Part shown: positions 35,625 through 45,892 of the stretch, in pieces
Numbering within the stretch: the stretch's first letter is position 1
How the letters are laid out: each line of letters opens with the position of its first letter
Assembly: GCA_021904315.1 (NCBI GenBank)
Contig: CM038908.1
Coordinates: forward strand, 30,556,001-30,620,000
Length of the DNA stretch: 64,000 nucleotides
Reading direction: 5' to 3'
Source: Sphagnum magellanicum
Lineage: Eukaryota > Streptophyta > Sphagnopsida > Sphagnales > Sphagnaceae
Translations under genes and position numbers: made by a program
The notes under the pieces: model-generated
Seen by the model: only the letters and a program-made list of their open reading frames with translations
Databases searched by the model: none
What the model was told of the DNA's origin: nothing

Positions 35625-37450
35625 CTAAAAAGGGGTTTACAATTAATCTTAAGGTCATTAGGCTAATTTTTGTTCAAAAAAATAATTTTATTTAAGCTAT
35701 TTGATTGTAAATGTCATCTCCCATGAGGAGTAAGTATTCCTGCCCAAAAGAAATACTTTTTTTCCATAAACTAACAATGCCTAAAATTTGACAAGCAAGG
35801 CAATTAATTATAGGAAACATAATTTCATGCTTCTCCCACTATTGAAGAGGAGATTTGATATTTTTCACACCTACTTAAAACCTCTTGGAAATTAAAAGCT
35901 CCCTACTAACAAGTTCTTTCTTTGGTTCATTTGTGCTTATTATCATCTCAAAAATGTCCAGATTGCAATTTTCATGAATAGTGTCATTTCAAAACAAGAG
36001 GTGCAAATGATGATGACATTTTAACAAAATGGGTCACAAGGTTTTTTTATCATATTTTTCAACAATGGCTTTGCTTTGCTCATGGTAAATAAATGAGGAT
36101 ATTAAACATAAATTCTTGACCTTAGGATCCAACATCAAAAACATGTTATGAGCTTTTTTTTTCTCATATTTTTTCAAAAATAAAATCTAAAACATCATGA
36201 ACATCTTTTTTGATGCTAAACCGCAAACAACCTAACTCAAGAGCAACAATGGATTCCTCTTTCATAAAATTATCAAATTAAATTGAAATTCATGCTTTTT
36301 TTTTCAAATTCAAAGAAATGAAGATGGCAAATTTTAAAGCATCATTTAACAACCAATGATTTTCTTAATTAAGAATTCGAGCAAACAAAATAGAGGGAAA
36401 AAAAATTAATATTGATTTGACTGTCATGTCAAAGGAAGAGGAATTTGTGTAGTTATCCTTGAATAACAATCTACATGTTATAATAAAAACAAATTTCTTT
36501 TTCAAATTGTAATGCCTCTAAAAACGGATAATTTTGTTGGCAAATTTGCAAAAGAGAAAATAATTTGTTAAAACTTACTATTAATTAAAACTTATAGCAA
36601 AAATTGTAACATACATCAAATTAAAAAATTGCCTTATTTTCACTCAAGTATTCAACTTCCTTAGTGCCAAACTAGATTCAACACATGCATTATTCCATTT
36701 TTGTTGACCTTTCCTAGAGTTTTTGGGCCATGTTATGCACTTTTGCAAATCTTCTTGTGTAGTTTTATTAGAAACATATGAAGTGTTTACATTTTTTTCA
36801 TTTGTTGTAACATATTTACAAACCTTTAAAAATTCATGTTTAAATTAACTACCTTGAAAACTTTCCTCCAAACTTAAAATGTTTCAACTTACGCAATGAT
36901 TGTTTTTTAATGTAATAATCATTGCATCTAAGTTAGATCCCTCATATTTCACATTAACAATAATTCTTTCTAACGTTATTTTTCTAATAACTTAATCAAA
37001 CTTTTTGCCAAAGTTTTCCCAAGAATACTTATAGCTTCAAAAAGACCAAATGTAACATGTTTTAATTGCCAATCAACTTCCAAAAAGTTAATCACAAAGG
37101 CAAATACTTCATGAACATCTTTTTACATCCAAAGATCAAAGCTTGCTATTGCATAATTACATTTTGTTTGAGTTGGTAAAACATACAACTTTTATCCATA
37201 GACTTTCCATGCTTAATCCATAGATTTTTCACATATTGCATGGGTGGATGATTTTAATAATCAATGAGCCCATATCCTCAAGAAACAATTTTAACTACAC
37301 ATAATATTTATGGACATGATCTTTAACAACAAAAAATTTGACAATTGCATCACCCAATAGATGTGGTTTATTTTTTGTAAGTTGACCATTCATTTCTCCT
37401 CTCAAAGGACTATTCACTTCCTTTTCAAACATTTTTATAATAATAAAATG
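35625..37450 (-). pseudogene. Decayed hAT-superfamily transposase gene
   Basis: Reading the minus strand from 37450 downward, fragments of a plant hAT transposase appear in order. They are FLEDMGSLIIK (about 37290); ASFDLW, then HEVFAFVINFLEVDW and HVTFGLFEAI (about 37150-37000); a 44-codon uninterrupted run with TTQEDLQKCITWPKNSRKGQ and KWNNACVESSLALRKLNT (about 36770-36630); NHWLLNDALKFA (about 36380); KKAHNMFLMLDPKVKNLC (about 36160); NEPKKELVSRELL (about 35930); WEKHEIMFP (about 35850); and PNDLKINCKP (about 35640), the end of the C-terminal hAT dimerisation region. Stops and frame changes are numerous. No terminal repeats were found, and the BED zinc finger expected at the N-terminus is not visible. 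Confidence 0.8.
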
Positions 37451-40400
37451 GTTTGCATTCACATGTGTTTTCAGTTTTATTATTCCATTGTTATATTGTA
37501 TAAGGTTAGACCTTCCCTTGTTTGAGTTTTAGGGTTATAAACAAAGATTAGATTATTGTACAAAGAGTACATCTCATAGTTTGAAGGCATTCCACATCAA
37601 CATCTTTGCTATCATTCACATAAAAAACCTAACAAAAAGAATTTTTACTATGTGACTTCCAAATTATTCTTTGAACATGTAATTTTTTGATATTTTTTTC
37701 ATTTTTTTTACTTTATGTATTTAACTACTTTCTATTTGAAGACTGGATTTTTTTTCACATTCTTGTAAGCATTTTTCTTCCATTGTATCATTCATGAGCA
37801 CTTCATATGAATTTTCACTTATCATATTTTCATTTTCAAATAATTCAGTCATTTTCAGTTTTCACAAAAAAATGTAGCACTTGGATGGAAAAGAAAAATC
37901 AAATAGATGTATGATAATCCAAAACACCAAAACTTGCTCTACAACTTAAAATGTAAGTATTTATGAAAATATTTAAAAATCAGTAAAATTCCTTTTCAAT
38001 TTGTTTTTGCAAACATATGCAAATATAAAATGAATATGTTTTTCTTAATGTTCAACTTCTTTGAAGATTCTTGCAAGAAAGACAACAAAGTTGTTATTAA
38101 ACAATAAAAAAAACCTTCTTGCAAAAAAGAATAAATAGAAAATGAAAAAATAACAAATGAAAATAATGAAAATAAATGGAAACAAAAAATGGAAAAAAAA
38201 CCAAAAATCTGTTTTTTTAAAAAATAAAATGAAAAGGCTCACCTTTTTTTTTTTTGGTTTCCAATCACAATGGAGTTCCACCACCTACATAAGGTGATGG
38301 GTGGGGCTAGTATGTCACCATGGCACATGCAACGAAACGACAACAATAAAAATGACATGATAAAATAACAACAACAACAAAAGGGGGAATGGTGATGGTG
38401 TGTATTTAGTAAAGGGAGGCAACAACAACACGATGGACCAACAATGCACCATTTCTAAGGTCATGGTGAAGGGGGTAAATACCTCACCATAGCACATGCA
38501 ATGCAATGGGAATAACAATTAGCAACGTGAAGGAACAACTCAAAGGATTGTACAACACGAAAGAATAACTTAAGCAAGATACTTGGTAGCACGACATAAT
38601 AGTAGAACCAACAATGCAATGGAATAGTAGCACCACCAACAATGCAAAATAACAATAATAACACCAACACCATCAACAATGGAGCAACACAAGAGAGCAA
38701 TGCAAAGGAACAACATAAAGGAGTAAGAAACACAAATCCTAATCAATATTATAAAATGTTAAACCCACACAGGGTTTTTATATGTTTAGGCATTGCCTCA
38801 CTGGGTTTCTTAGATTCTCTTCACTAAACTAACCTAAACTACTTTAATATAACTGGATCACTTCTAACTAAAGTTTTGAATCCCTAGAAATATGTTTCAC
38901 AATGTATTTTTACTAGGGTAAAAGATGTGAAATTATAAACTATGTAAAAATCCATAAAACTTTCATGAGACATTTAAATGATTTGTAAACTCCTATTTTA
39001 AATTGTTAACCACATTTTTGACTTTGGAAAAAAAAAAAGAATTTTGTTCACTATAAGCTTAACATATGGTGAGTCCATTTACACATCCTTTATGAAATGT
39101 GACCTTGCAACTTGTATGCAATGAAAAATCCCTCATTTGGTGTAGAAAATTCAACGTCAATCAATTTCAAGATTTTATCACACTAATTATATAACGATCA
39201 TATACATGTCCTTTTTCATAAACTTTAATAAAAATTTGACATGGAACAAATTCTAATTTACAAGGGTGCTAAAAAAACTGGCATTGTGATATAAAAATGA
39301 ACAATTCTAACTTGCAAATACCTTACTTTCCTTGATAATTAGATTTTGGTTTTTTCATAAAACTAACTCAATTTTCAGAAAAAAAAAAGGTGATCAATTC
39401 TCATTAGTTCAGTTTTCACTTGGGTGAAAATCATTGGTCCAATTTTCAAACCGGTTATCATCAAATGTGATACCAATTAATTATCATTGTGAGAACTCGA
39501 GGTCCTAATTAAAATTGTTTAACATTAGTTCACACCCCATTTTAATTCATATCATTTATTTGTTTTGTGGTTTTGTGTAATTCTTGGCTTAGTGTTTTCT
39601 AAAAAAAAAATTAAAAATAAAGGGGGGTTGAGTATTTGGGATTATCAAGATTGTAAGAAAGGTCATAAAAATATATGTTTTCATTTTGAAAATCTTTTGT
39701 GAAGATTTGTTTTCATTGTTGAAAAGGCTATTTCAACATTTCACTTGGAATGGAAAAATCAAACTAAAGGAAATGCACAAATTGTAGTGTAAATCTTACA
39801 AGATTTATTTGAAAAGAAAAATCTTGCTATGACTTATATATATATGTTTTTAATTATTATCTAAACATTTGTTCCAACTTCAAACCAAAATTGTACATTG
39901 AATTGAATATGCAATTGAAAATCATTAATGATGTGGTTATTATTAATTAAAAACAAATAGGAAAAAAATTTACTTTATGTGTCAATATTAATTATATCTT
40001 TATGAAATGAAACATAATTTGCCAATATGATGTATATTGTACTTGGTTTCAAAAATATGAAATTGTGTTTGAACAAACCACAAAAGACTACAAATATATG
40101 GATTTTAATAACCAACATAATCAAGGAAATAAATTTGAACAACATTGCACAAATGCAACCACATTTGATTCTATGAATGTTTTTAAAACAATGCATACTT
40201 TGACCCTTCTTTTTGATATTCAAACAAATGTGCAAATTAGAAAAAATAAGGACTTTTGCACAATAAGCAAACATGCCATATGTTAATGATGGAAATAGGA
40301 ACAAAGCCATGAATGCTCATAGAAACACAATGTAAGTTCCAAGGTGAATATGTTACAAAGATGATATTGATAAGGTCATAAATGAAATTACTGCACATTT

Positions 40401-40731
40401 TCAAATAAGGGTCTCCAACCTCACATTCTTGAAATTTCCTTCACATGATTTTTAATATTTACCCATAGTGAATCATGAGGTGATTATTATCTTGAACCTA
40501 AACATCCATAGATCACTAGGCATAGGAGGGGTAGGGTGGTAGGTGTAAGATTCTTCCCACTCTTGAGGAGTATGCATAGATCTCTCCTTTCATCTATGAG
40601 GATATTCACTGACATGAGGTGCTCTCCAAATATTATAGAACTGTAACAATAAATCATTCCTTGTCCAGAGATGAATCATCTTGACAATTCATTCATTCCC
40701 TAAACGTTCAGTAGCTGTACTTTACCCACGG
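37451..40731. other. AT-rich intergenic DNA, no gene seen
   Basis: It holds long A/T runs and, at about 38310-38720, a stretch rich in AACAACA and CAATG words that produces several minus-strand open frames with low-complexity translations. 40541-40571 matches the centre of the foldback at 27004-27113 in reverse complement. No protein family recognised. Confidence 0.5.
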
Positions 40732-40734
40732 TAA

Positions 40735-41088
40735 GAGCATCTCCAAGAGTGCTCAGTATGTAACTCTGGATAGTAAAATTAAATGTCTAAGTTTAGCTGT
40801 GTTTTTTTAGCAACCCCAACAATAAAACTGTAACTGGACTACTAATAACAAATCACCTGGATGAATCATTATGACCGACCAATAAGAAATACTGAGTCGC
40901 AGTCAGGTCCAATTCATTACACTCTTTTTTGGAGGTGCACAACTGTGTTGCACCTTTTACCAGCCACGGCAAACTGCATGAATTTGGTGCAGAAAAACCA
41001 ATTTCCTGAGCTAAACTGGCACATTTTGACTTGTTCGCAATAAATTTTACAGTCTGAAGTCACATACTGAGCACCATCGGAGATGCTC
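40735..41088. mobile_element. PIF/Harbinger (Tourist-like) MITE, 354 bp
   Basis: The left end reads GAGCATCTCCAAGAGTGCTC and the right end, on the minus strand, GAGCATCTCCGATGGTGCTC; similarity continues through CAGTATGT for about 28 bp. The element is flanked on both sides by TAA (40732-40734 and 41089-41091), the 3-bp target duplication of PIF/Harbinger. It has no transposase and was presumably mobilised in trans. The 3' TAA is also the first three bases of the foldback that follows. Confidence 0.9.
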
Positions 41089-41178
41089 TAAAGCCCTTGG
41101 GGGAAGGGCATTTTCAGAATAAGGGGCCTACCTCCAGGAGGCCCCTTGTGCCGAGAATGCCCTCGCCCTAGGGCTTTA
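41089..41178. mobile_element. 90-bp foldback MITE, TAAAGCCC family (second complete copy)
   Basis: The arms face each other: TAAAGCCCTTGGGGG, GGGCATTTTC, AAGGGGCCT on the left, and AGGCCCCTT, GAGAATGCCC, CCCTAGGGCTTTA on the right. The element was split at its outermost left bases by the adjoining Harbinger MITE: GGTAA left of the MITE plus AGCCC right of it rebuilds the GGTAAAGCCC end seen on the right arm. Confidence 0.8.
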
Positions 41179-42653
41179 CCTAACACCAAAACCCCGGCCT
41201 AGCAAATGAGTCTGCGTGTCATTTTCTGAGAGGCGGAAGTCAGAGAAAGTAGGCGGTCGGTGGGGTCCGTAATGCTTGACTCATCGCACATTCGGTCGCA
41301 GGTGTCGACTACCAGTCGACCCTACCCATTGCCGATGTGAGCCAAGTGTCGCCCTTGATCGAAACTGCGACTCAGCTTGGTTCTCTCCGAGCCAAGCCAA
41401 GCGATTGCTTCTCTATCGTTGGAATAGCTGACACATGCGTACCGATGATGGCGAAAGATGAGTATCTGTGCAGGTGTCAGCATGATTTCATTTCTAATGG
41501 CTTGTGGGGACCATAGCGTGTATCGTAAATGCGGAGAAATATCGTGGCGACGAAAAATTGCGTTGTTTCCACCGGTTAGTACCTGGCTATGCACTCGTGC
41601 GTGCACGGGTCTTGAATTGGCCAAGCTTCTTGTTGCCATGAATTCCTGAATAAGTTTTCTGCGATTATTCAGCCTTGTTCTCCCAACACCTACTATATTT
41701 TCATCTCTTCTGGTTCACTCTGATTTTTTTCATTTCCAGCTCCTCCAAATTGCGCTCGTTTTCATAAAATTGCAGCTAGACTTCATCCTTTCTTCGAGCC
41801 AACTTGGTTGCGCTGGAAATTTAGGTGTCGTCGAGGAACGTGGAGTGCAGAGATTTGGATGGCTGGAGCAAGGACAGTTGGTTTGAGATGTGAATGACCT
41901 AGAGTATGTGAAATCGCGATTGATCTATAAGGTACTGCGATCTCTCAGATCGCTTCTCGTCTTGCCTCCTCTCTGCACTTTATTATACCTTTCTCACAGT
42001 ACACCTTGTGTGAAAGTCAGGCCTAGCTTCCAATCCCAAGTGCAGGATCTCGTCCTGTGAAATTGGGGGGTCGTCCTTGGTTGCCTTCTTGAATTTTTAA
42101 TCCTTATCCTGTGAATCATGATACTTAAGATGTGCACGTGATGTGGAAGTCCTGGAAAGCCTCAGATTTAGCAAATTTCCTGGGAATGGATTCGAGTCTC
42201 GACCTTGGGTTTCACGTGAGTCGGCTCTTAGAGACTTCTGATCAGTAATGGCTAACATGTATGTGTAACATGTGAGCAGTTCATGTTCTCTCAATGAAGT
42301 GGTTGGAGAAAGGAATTCTAAGGTCTAAGCAGACACCAAGGACCCGAAAAATCACAGCAGAGAGAGAATTATGTTGTCCATTTATTGGTAATTGGTAATC
42401 CAGTGAAGGTCCTCTAAGTTTCAGGATGCTAGTTGTTGATTTCAAAAGAATTCAGCAATTTTGGAAAGTGATCTACCACACATCAGCAGCAATTGGGTTG
42501 ATCACTAATTCTCTTGTTGTCTCCTACTTTTTTTGCTGCAGACGGACCATCTCAATTTTGCATTGTTTCACATTGAACAGATCTTGATTTCCACCTTCTC
42601 TACCCATTCACAAGCTCAAAAGGAACTGTCTTCATCACCATATCAGAATCATC
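41179..42653 (+). promoter_or_regulatory. GH53 promoter and 5'-UTR region with a probable UTR intron
   Basis: A GC-richer island spans about 41200-41900. A donor-like CTATAAG|GTACTG at about 41930 and a strong acceptor CTTTTTTTGCTGCAG ending at 41541+1000, that is near 42541, suggest a leader intron of about 600 bp. The first ATG after that acceptor is the GH53 start. A perfect hairpin GTCGACT-ACC-AGTCGAC lies at 41304-41320. A short upstream open frame starts near 41859. The splice sites are inferred, not shown. Confidence 0.45.
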
Positions 42654-43685
42654 ATGGCATCAAGTCAAGGCATGCTACTTGGGCATGATCTCTCAACTGT
42701 GATTCAATGTGAGAGGAATGGCACAAAGTACTTTGACTTCGACTTATCAAACCTCAAACCTCCTGAATCTATAATTGCTGCTCATGGTGCAAACCTAGTC
42801 CGCCTGCGATTGTGGGTCAATCCCCCTGCTGGATACAGTGACCTACCAAGTGTTCTTCAATTTTCCCGAAGAGCCAAGCAAGCCAACCTCAAAGTTCTTC
42901 TCTGTCTGCACCTCTCAGACTACTGGGCTGATCCAGGAAAGCAAACAACACCAGCTGCATGGCGTGACTTAGACTTTGACACTCTAAGTATAACTGTTAA
43001 CAACTATGTTGCTGATGTGATTGATGCTTTAAAGGCTCAAGGGACTCCTCCCTTCATTGTTGCAGTTGGCAACGAAGTTTCAAATGGAGTTTTATGGCCA
43101 ATTGGGAGTCTCCGCAACACCAAGTTCTTCACTGGTCTTCTGAAAAGTGGGCTAGCAGCTGTGAAGAGGCAAGGGATTGCTTCCATGATACATATCAACA
43201 ATGGGCAAGATCAGGGCTTAGTTACCTGGTTCATGGACCTGATGCGTGCAAATCAAGTAGAATTTGATTACTTGGGCCTTTCTTTTTACTCTGGAGATGG
43301 TGCATCACTGTCTGACCTAGAGTCCTCTCTAAAAGTGGTAGCAACTCGGTATAGAAAGCCTGTAGTGGTGGTTGAAACTGCTAATTTTTGGACAGCACCC
43401 AATGAGTCTCCTAATGCTCAGGCTGCAGCATTAAGTGAGCTGCTTAAGGTTGTGAGCTCTGTGCCAGGAGATTTGGGACTTGGTGTTGTTTACTGGGAAT
43501 CGGCATGGTTGCCTTTGGGTGAAGCTTACCCTGGTGAAGGGAACCACTTCTGGAATCGGTCATTGTGGGACAAACAAGGTCGACCTCTACCTGCCTTGAA
43601 ATGTTATGAGCCTTATAGTAAGGGCCACCATGTGCAGCCAATGGGAGCTAAACACCATTGGTTTCGAAGGCATGACGAACTGTAA
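42654..43685 (+). CDS. GH53 arabinogalactan endo-beta-1,4-galactanase with C-terminal HDEL
   Basis: A 343-residue single-exon frame. GH53 enzymes cut beta-1,4-galactan side chains of pectic arabinogalactan by a retaining mechanism in a TIM barrel. Visible motifs: GMLLGHDLSTV (6-16) at the start of the domain; LVRLRLWVNP (48-57); HLSDYWADPGKQTTPAAW (86-103); VAVGNEVSNGVLWP (136-149) with Glu141 as acid/base; VVVETANFW (238-246) with Glu241 as nucleophile; VVYWESAW (278-285). Length equals the bare catalytic domain. The frame starts right at the domain, with no hydrophobic signal peptide, although GH53 enzymes are normally secreted. An in-frame stop at 42585 supports this start. The last four residues are HDEL. 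Sequons at Asn22, Asn250 and Asn301. The wording is closer to fungal-type enzymes than to any plant family I know. Confidence 0.92.
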   Translation: MASSQGMLLGHDLSTVIQCERNGTKYFDFDLSNLKPPESIIAAHGANLVRLRLWVNPPAGYSDLPSVLQFSRRAKQANLKVLLCLHLSDYWADPGKQTTPAAWRDLDFDTLSITVNNYVADVIDALKAQGTPPFIVAVGNEVSNGVLWPIGSLRNTKFFTGLLKSGLAAVKRQGIASMIHINNGQDQGLVTWFMDLMRANQVEFDYLGLSFYSGDGASLSDLESSLKVVATRYRKPVVVVETANFWTAPNESPNAQAAALSELLKVVSSVPGDLGLGVVYWESAWLPLGEAYPGEGNHFWNRSLWDKQGRPLPALKCYEPYSKGHHVQPMGAKHHWFRRHDEL

Positions 43686-45892
43686 GACTTCATGGAAGTA
43701 TCTGTTCTATATATTTGTTCACTAAAGGAATGCAGCTTATACTCTGGATATGTCCAGTGCCTGCAGAGAGCGTAATGTTAGAACTGCTTATAGAGTGACA
43801 ATTTAGTAGCAAAAGAGTTGACTTCTTTGATAGAGCGCATGTTATAGTAGTCAAAAGTAGTGGCTCCTAGTAAAGCAGGTCAAGGAGACTTAACTGTCAG
43901 ATTCTTGTGGAAGAGACTCTGGTTATGCAGCTCTGGCTATGATTGTACAAATTCTTAGCCAGCTGCTATCAAAATGGGTGTGTACTCAATCCAGAGGAGG
44001 AAAGTCCGGATATGAACAGGCAAGCTGCTTAATGGTTACCTAATTTCCTGCAAATATTGACCTTCCTTGTAAAGCATAAGACATAGTAGTCATTTCAATT
44101 TCTTTCATGTCAATCCTGTTTCTGTGTGGATAATGTTAGTGCCTTTCACAGATAATGTTAGTGCAAAGTAGTTTTGGATTGCATTATCACTTGTAGAGTT
44201 CAAATGCATAAGAGGACAATATTCTAGCTCCACACTCACTTCAAAGCTCAGTCACCACCTTCAATTATCTTTGCAACCACATCTTCTCACTTCTAACCAG
44301 GTGCTCAGGCCATTTTTTGCACTGCTTCTGATCTTTGAAGCAGCCCATTTCATTTCATGTCTTTCTCTGAATTAAAGAGCTCATTCTTGCCGTTTCAAGT
44401 GAAATCATTCTCTTCAGGGACCCTGTCTGCACTTGGTTTCCAACATTTGCCTTCCCTTCAAGCACTCTCACATTTTTCTTGGCTCCCAAGTCCTTCCTGA
44501 CTGCTCTGTATTGCCAATTTCGGCTCCTTCATTCACAGCTTCCTGATCACCCAAGTCCTCTCCCATCCTTTATATTAATCTCTTTGTCATCCAATGAAAT
44601 CCTCATCAATCTTGGAATAGTGCTGCAAGAACTGCGTCTCTTTCTCTTGCTTCACTCGCCCATGCTTGTCCAAGCCGAGAAGGGGTCATAAATTCTTAAA
44701 GGAGAACAGGCGAGAGAAACAGGAGTTGGAGACCTTGGTCTTGTTCTTTGGCATCCCATTTACAATTCATGCAGCATGTGGATTCACAATGTCCTTGCCA
44801 TGAATTGATGAGCTTTTTGTGCACATTGTAGCATACTTCTAGCTGTGCTTGTGTCAAAATTGCATTATTTTGGGAGGTGCTACTGGAAGAGGGACTAATT
44901 TGCCATAGGAAAACTAACAGACGCTCAATGCAGCTGGTGCAATTTTCCTTACTTTCTTGTGTCTTTCTTGTTTTTCCGCAATCTCTGATTGTTCTTCTGC
45001 AGCCAAATGTGGAGAGATTTGCAGTAGCTTAACCCATCTTGTTCCACCCCTCTAAAAATTTGCACAGCTTCAAGATGGGTTGTGTTGTAGATAGTCAACA
45101 ACAATGTAACAAGGTTTGTGACAAGGATTTGTGACAATTCAGTTGTAAATGCTTCTTGGCTACCAGAGTTGGTCATTGAGAGAGTGTTTGTGTATCCTAC
45201 TGGAGGTTGCAGAAACTTATTGAATACATTTCCTCTAGAAATATTGGCAACCAAATTGAAGCTTTCCTCTTCATGCTTGTTCTTATCATCACCATCTAGC
45301 CAACTGTAAAAACTGATCACAGCAAGACAAATCCCAGGTTGAAGGGAAGATCTGAAATACATGCTGGTTTCCCCTGCCCTGTTCATGTTTGTGTCATGAC
45401 ATCCATCACTGCATAATTAATTGACTGGTGGTGGTCCACACTCACCAAGCATGTGTAGATTGTGACACTTCCAATCTGAACTAAAATGCCTTGGAAATAC
45501 ATGTATTCATGTTGTCCTCTCTTTGTCAGCACCTAAATGAAATGTGGGCAGTTGCCTCAACAAGTGCCTACTTATCCAGCTTCTCCTTTTCTTCTACTGG
45601 ATCATCATGGCCTGACCTTTGACCATGACATGATATGAAAAGAATAGATTGCTGATATTTATACAGCCTGAAAGGTAATTTAGTTTTCTACCACCAATCT
45701 CCCTTGGATTCTGAATCCTTCCTCAACCCCTTTGCCCTTGGGACCTTGACTATGCTACTTGTTCAACTATATGCAGAACATTATGAACCCTATAAAGATA
45801 ACTTTTAAGTGTGAAAAAGTGTAATTCCTGTGCAAGAATAACAATTGTGGTCCAATATGACAGCCAGAAAGGCATGAGGAACCCTCCCATAC
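43686..45892. other. Convergent intergenic region between GH53 and GONST3
   Basis: It contains both 3' UTRs. No confirmed gene. One longer minus-strand frame is listed separately. Confidence 0.5.
44949..45386 (-). CDS. Hypothetical 145-residue ORF, possibly spurious
   Basis: An ATG-to-stop frame with protein-like composition: a hydrophobic stretch (about 14-27), a charged DGDDKNKHEEE segment and a lysine/arginine-rich C-terminus. I recognise no family. It lies between two convergent genes, about 500 bp beyond the GONST3 stop on the same strand. It could be a small lineage-specific gene, a pseudogene, part of a 3' UTR, or chance. Confidence 0.2.
   Translation of the reverse strand: MNRAGETSMYFRSSLQPGICLAVISFYSWLDGDDKNKHEEESFNLVANISRGNVFNKFLQPPVGYTNTLSMTNSGSQEAFTTELSQILVTNLVTLLLTIYNTTHLEAVQIFRGVEQDGLSYCKSLHIWLQKNNQRLRKNKKDTRK

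Noticed and set aside
41322..41639. 105-codon minus-strand frame upstream of GH53
   Set aside because: It sits in the GC-rich promoter/leader of GH53 on the opposite strand and matches nothing recognisable. Chance open frames are common in such islands.
42170..42205. GGATTCGAGTCTC, reminiscent of a tRNA T-loop
   Set aside because: No flanking cloverleaf stems on either strand.
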